NCBI GenBank assembly: GCA_902539445.1
Contig: CACBIY010000003.1
Coordinates: 1-64,000 of the forward strand
Origin: an uncultured Pelagibacteraceae bacterium
GTDB lineage: Bacteria > Pseudomonadota > Alphaproteobacteria > Pelagibacterales > Pelagibacteraceae
DNA length: 64,000 nucleotides
Reading direction: 5' to 3'
Position 1 is the first letter of the stretch. The number at the start of each line of letters is the position of its first letter. This document shows, piece by piece, positions 63,098-64,000 of the stretch. Made by a program: the position numbers and the translations under genes. The notes under the pieces are model-generated. The model had not been told where the DNA came from and did not search any database. It saw only the letters and a program-made list of their open reading frames with translations.

Positions 63098-64000
63098 ATG
63101 AGTGCAGAAAAGATTTCTTATGATTTAAAAAGATTTGCAGGAATTAAAAGAGACTATACTCCCGAAGAAGTTGAAAGACTAAGAGGCTCAATTAAAATCG
63201 AATATTCAATTTGTAAACAACAATCAACAAAGCTTTGGAAATTATTAAACACAGAAAATTATGTTAACACTTTAGGATCCTTGTCAGGTAATCATGCAGT
63301 TCAGCATGCAAAAGCTGGTTTGAAGGCAATTTATTTAAGTGGTTGGCAAGTAGCAGCTGATGCTAATAGTGCTGGAGAAATGTATCCTGACCAATCTTTG
63401 TATCCTTATGATAGTGCTCCTAAATTAGTAGAATCAATGAATAACGCATTAATTAGAGCTGATCAGATTCAACATATGGAATTAAAAGATGGTGATATGA
63501 AAAAAGAAAAGAGAATTGATTATATGCTACCGATCATTGCTGATGGAGAAGCCGGTTTTGGTGGACCTTTGAATGTATTTGAACTTGCAAAAAAATTTAT
63601 TAAAGCAGGTGCTGCTGGTGTTCATTTTGAAGATCAATTAGCAAGTGAAAAAAAATGTGGTCATATGGGAGGAAAAGTTTTGGTTCCAACTGGTACCATG
63701 ATAAAAAATTTAAAAGCTGCTAGATTGGCAGCCGATATCGCAGATGTGCCTTTAATTATTCTAGCTAGAACAGACGCAAACGCTGCAAAATTAATTACAA
63801 ATGATTATGATGAAAATGACAAACCTTTTTTAACAGGTGAAAGGTCTCCAGAAGGTTTTTATTATGTAAAAGCTGGCATTGAACAAGCAATATCAAGAGG
63901 TCTTGCTTATGCACCCTACTCAGATTTAATTTGGTGTGAAACTGCTACACCGAATCTTGAAGAAGCAAAAAAATTTGCTGATGCAATTCATGAAAAATTT
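63098..64000 (+). CDS. aceA: Isocitrate lyase (3' end beyond the window)
   Basis: The first 301 codons of isocitrate lyase are present, and the frame stays open to the right edge. Signatures include the N-terminal [40 protein letters not shown] near residue 66, [13 protein letters not shown] near 150, the catalytic [11 protein letters not shown] near 187 and [14 protein letters not shown] near 226. It splits isocitrate to glyoxylate and succinate, bypassing the CO2-losing TCA steps. Its ATG lies 54 bases after the small acidic gene. Confidence 0.97.
   Translation, partial: MSAEKISYDLKRFAGIKRDYTPEEVERLRGSIKIEYSICKQQSTKLWKLLNTENYVNTLGSLSGNHAVQHAKAGLKAIYLSGWQVAADANSAGEMYPDQSLYPYDSAPKLVESMNNALIRADQIQHMELKDGDMKKEKRIDYMLPIIADGEAGFGGPLNVFELAKKFIKAGAAGVHFEDQLASEKKCGHMGGKVLVPTGTMIKNLKAARLAADIADVPLIILARTDANAAKLITNDYDENDKPFLTGERSPEGFYYVKAGIEQAISRGLAYAPYSDLIWCETATPNLEEAKKFADAIHEKF

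Overview
The window looks like a piece of a SAR11-type (Pelagibacterales, Alphaproteobacteria) chromosome. The signs are very low G+C (roughly 30% by eye), genes packed with overlaps or gaps of a few bases, two TRAP uptake operons, the aprM-aprB-aprA sulfite-oxidation genes beside xsc and suyAB-like genes, a tRNA-Leu/tig/clpP/clpX/lon block, and a ScfR-type regulator divergent from isocitrate lyase. The assignment rests on gene content and family recognition; no database search was run. I see no transposase, phage module, rRNA or CRISPR array.

Layout. 1-8.7 kb: an enolase-superfamily enzyme (cut by the left edge) and a large FAD/Fe-S 2-hydroxyacid dehydrogenase face a five-gene operon dctP-dctQ-dctM-enoyl-CoA hydratase-CoA transferase, which suggests uptake and CoA-linked breakdown of an organic acid. 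8.8-14.8 kb: the proteostasis block lon, clpX, clpP, trigger factor and tRNA-Leu(UAG). The trigger factor frame is interrupted twice, each time at a poly-A run. 14.9-18.5 kb: small membrane and secreted proteins, a type 5 uracil-DNA glycosylase, a YbgC thioesterase and a DUF3047 protein. 18.5-28.9 kb: a second TRAP operon with an NCS1 permease and an SDR, divergent from a GMC oxidoreductase, TerC, SDR, M23 peptidase and hydratase run.

28.9-33.6 kb: a compact, little-described cassette: SGNH protein, SxtJ-like membrane protein, DUF5989-type miniprotein, NodU/CmcH-type carbamoyltransferase and a second SGNH protein. 33.7-42.9 kb: a sulfonate/sulfite block. Xsc and a SuyAB-like sulfo-lyase would release sulfite, TauE/SafE and YeiH-type membrane proteins could export sulfur oxyanions, and AprMBA would oxidise sulfite to APS. 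43-54.4 kb: HIT protein, folate pabBAC, MFS transporter, metC, a 27-residue very basic protein, mnmA, a DUF3553 protein, cysQ, recX, an ABA4-like protein, an HCCA isomerase, a rhodanese and a glycosyltransferase-like protein. 54.4-61.3 kb: ammonium transporter, HU, RseP, a glutamine amidotransferase, iron-type alcohol dehydrogenase, MBL hydrolase and a GNAT-like protein. 61.3-64 kb: the ScfR-type regulator, a spacer dense in TTTGTAAA repeats, a 53-residue unknown and aceA running off the right edge.

Whole-window patterns: five of eleven convergent gene pairs share the same palindromic 4-base stop TTAA; several divergent pairs start almost back to back; both TRAP operons carry a strong hairpin exactly between dctP and dctQ; and at least a dozen likely genes are below 60 codons. 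No stretch longer than about 300 bases lacks a gene or an RNA; the largest non-coding gaps (about 110-155 bases) hold promoters, terminators or operator-like repeats.
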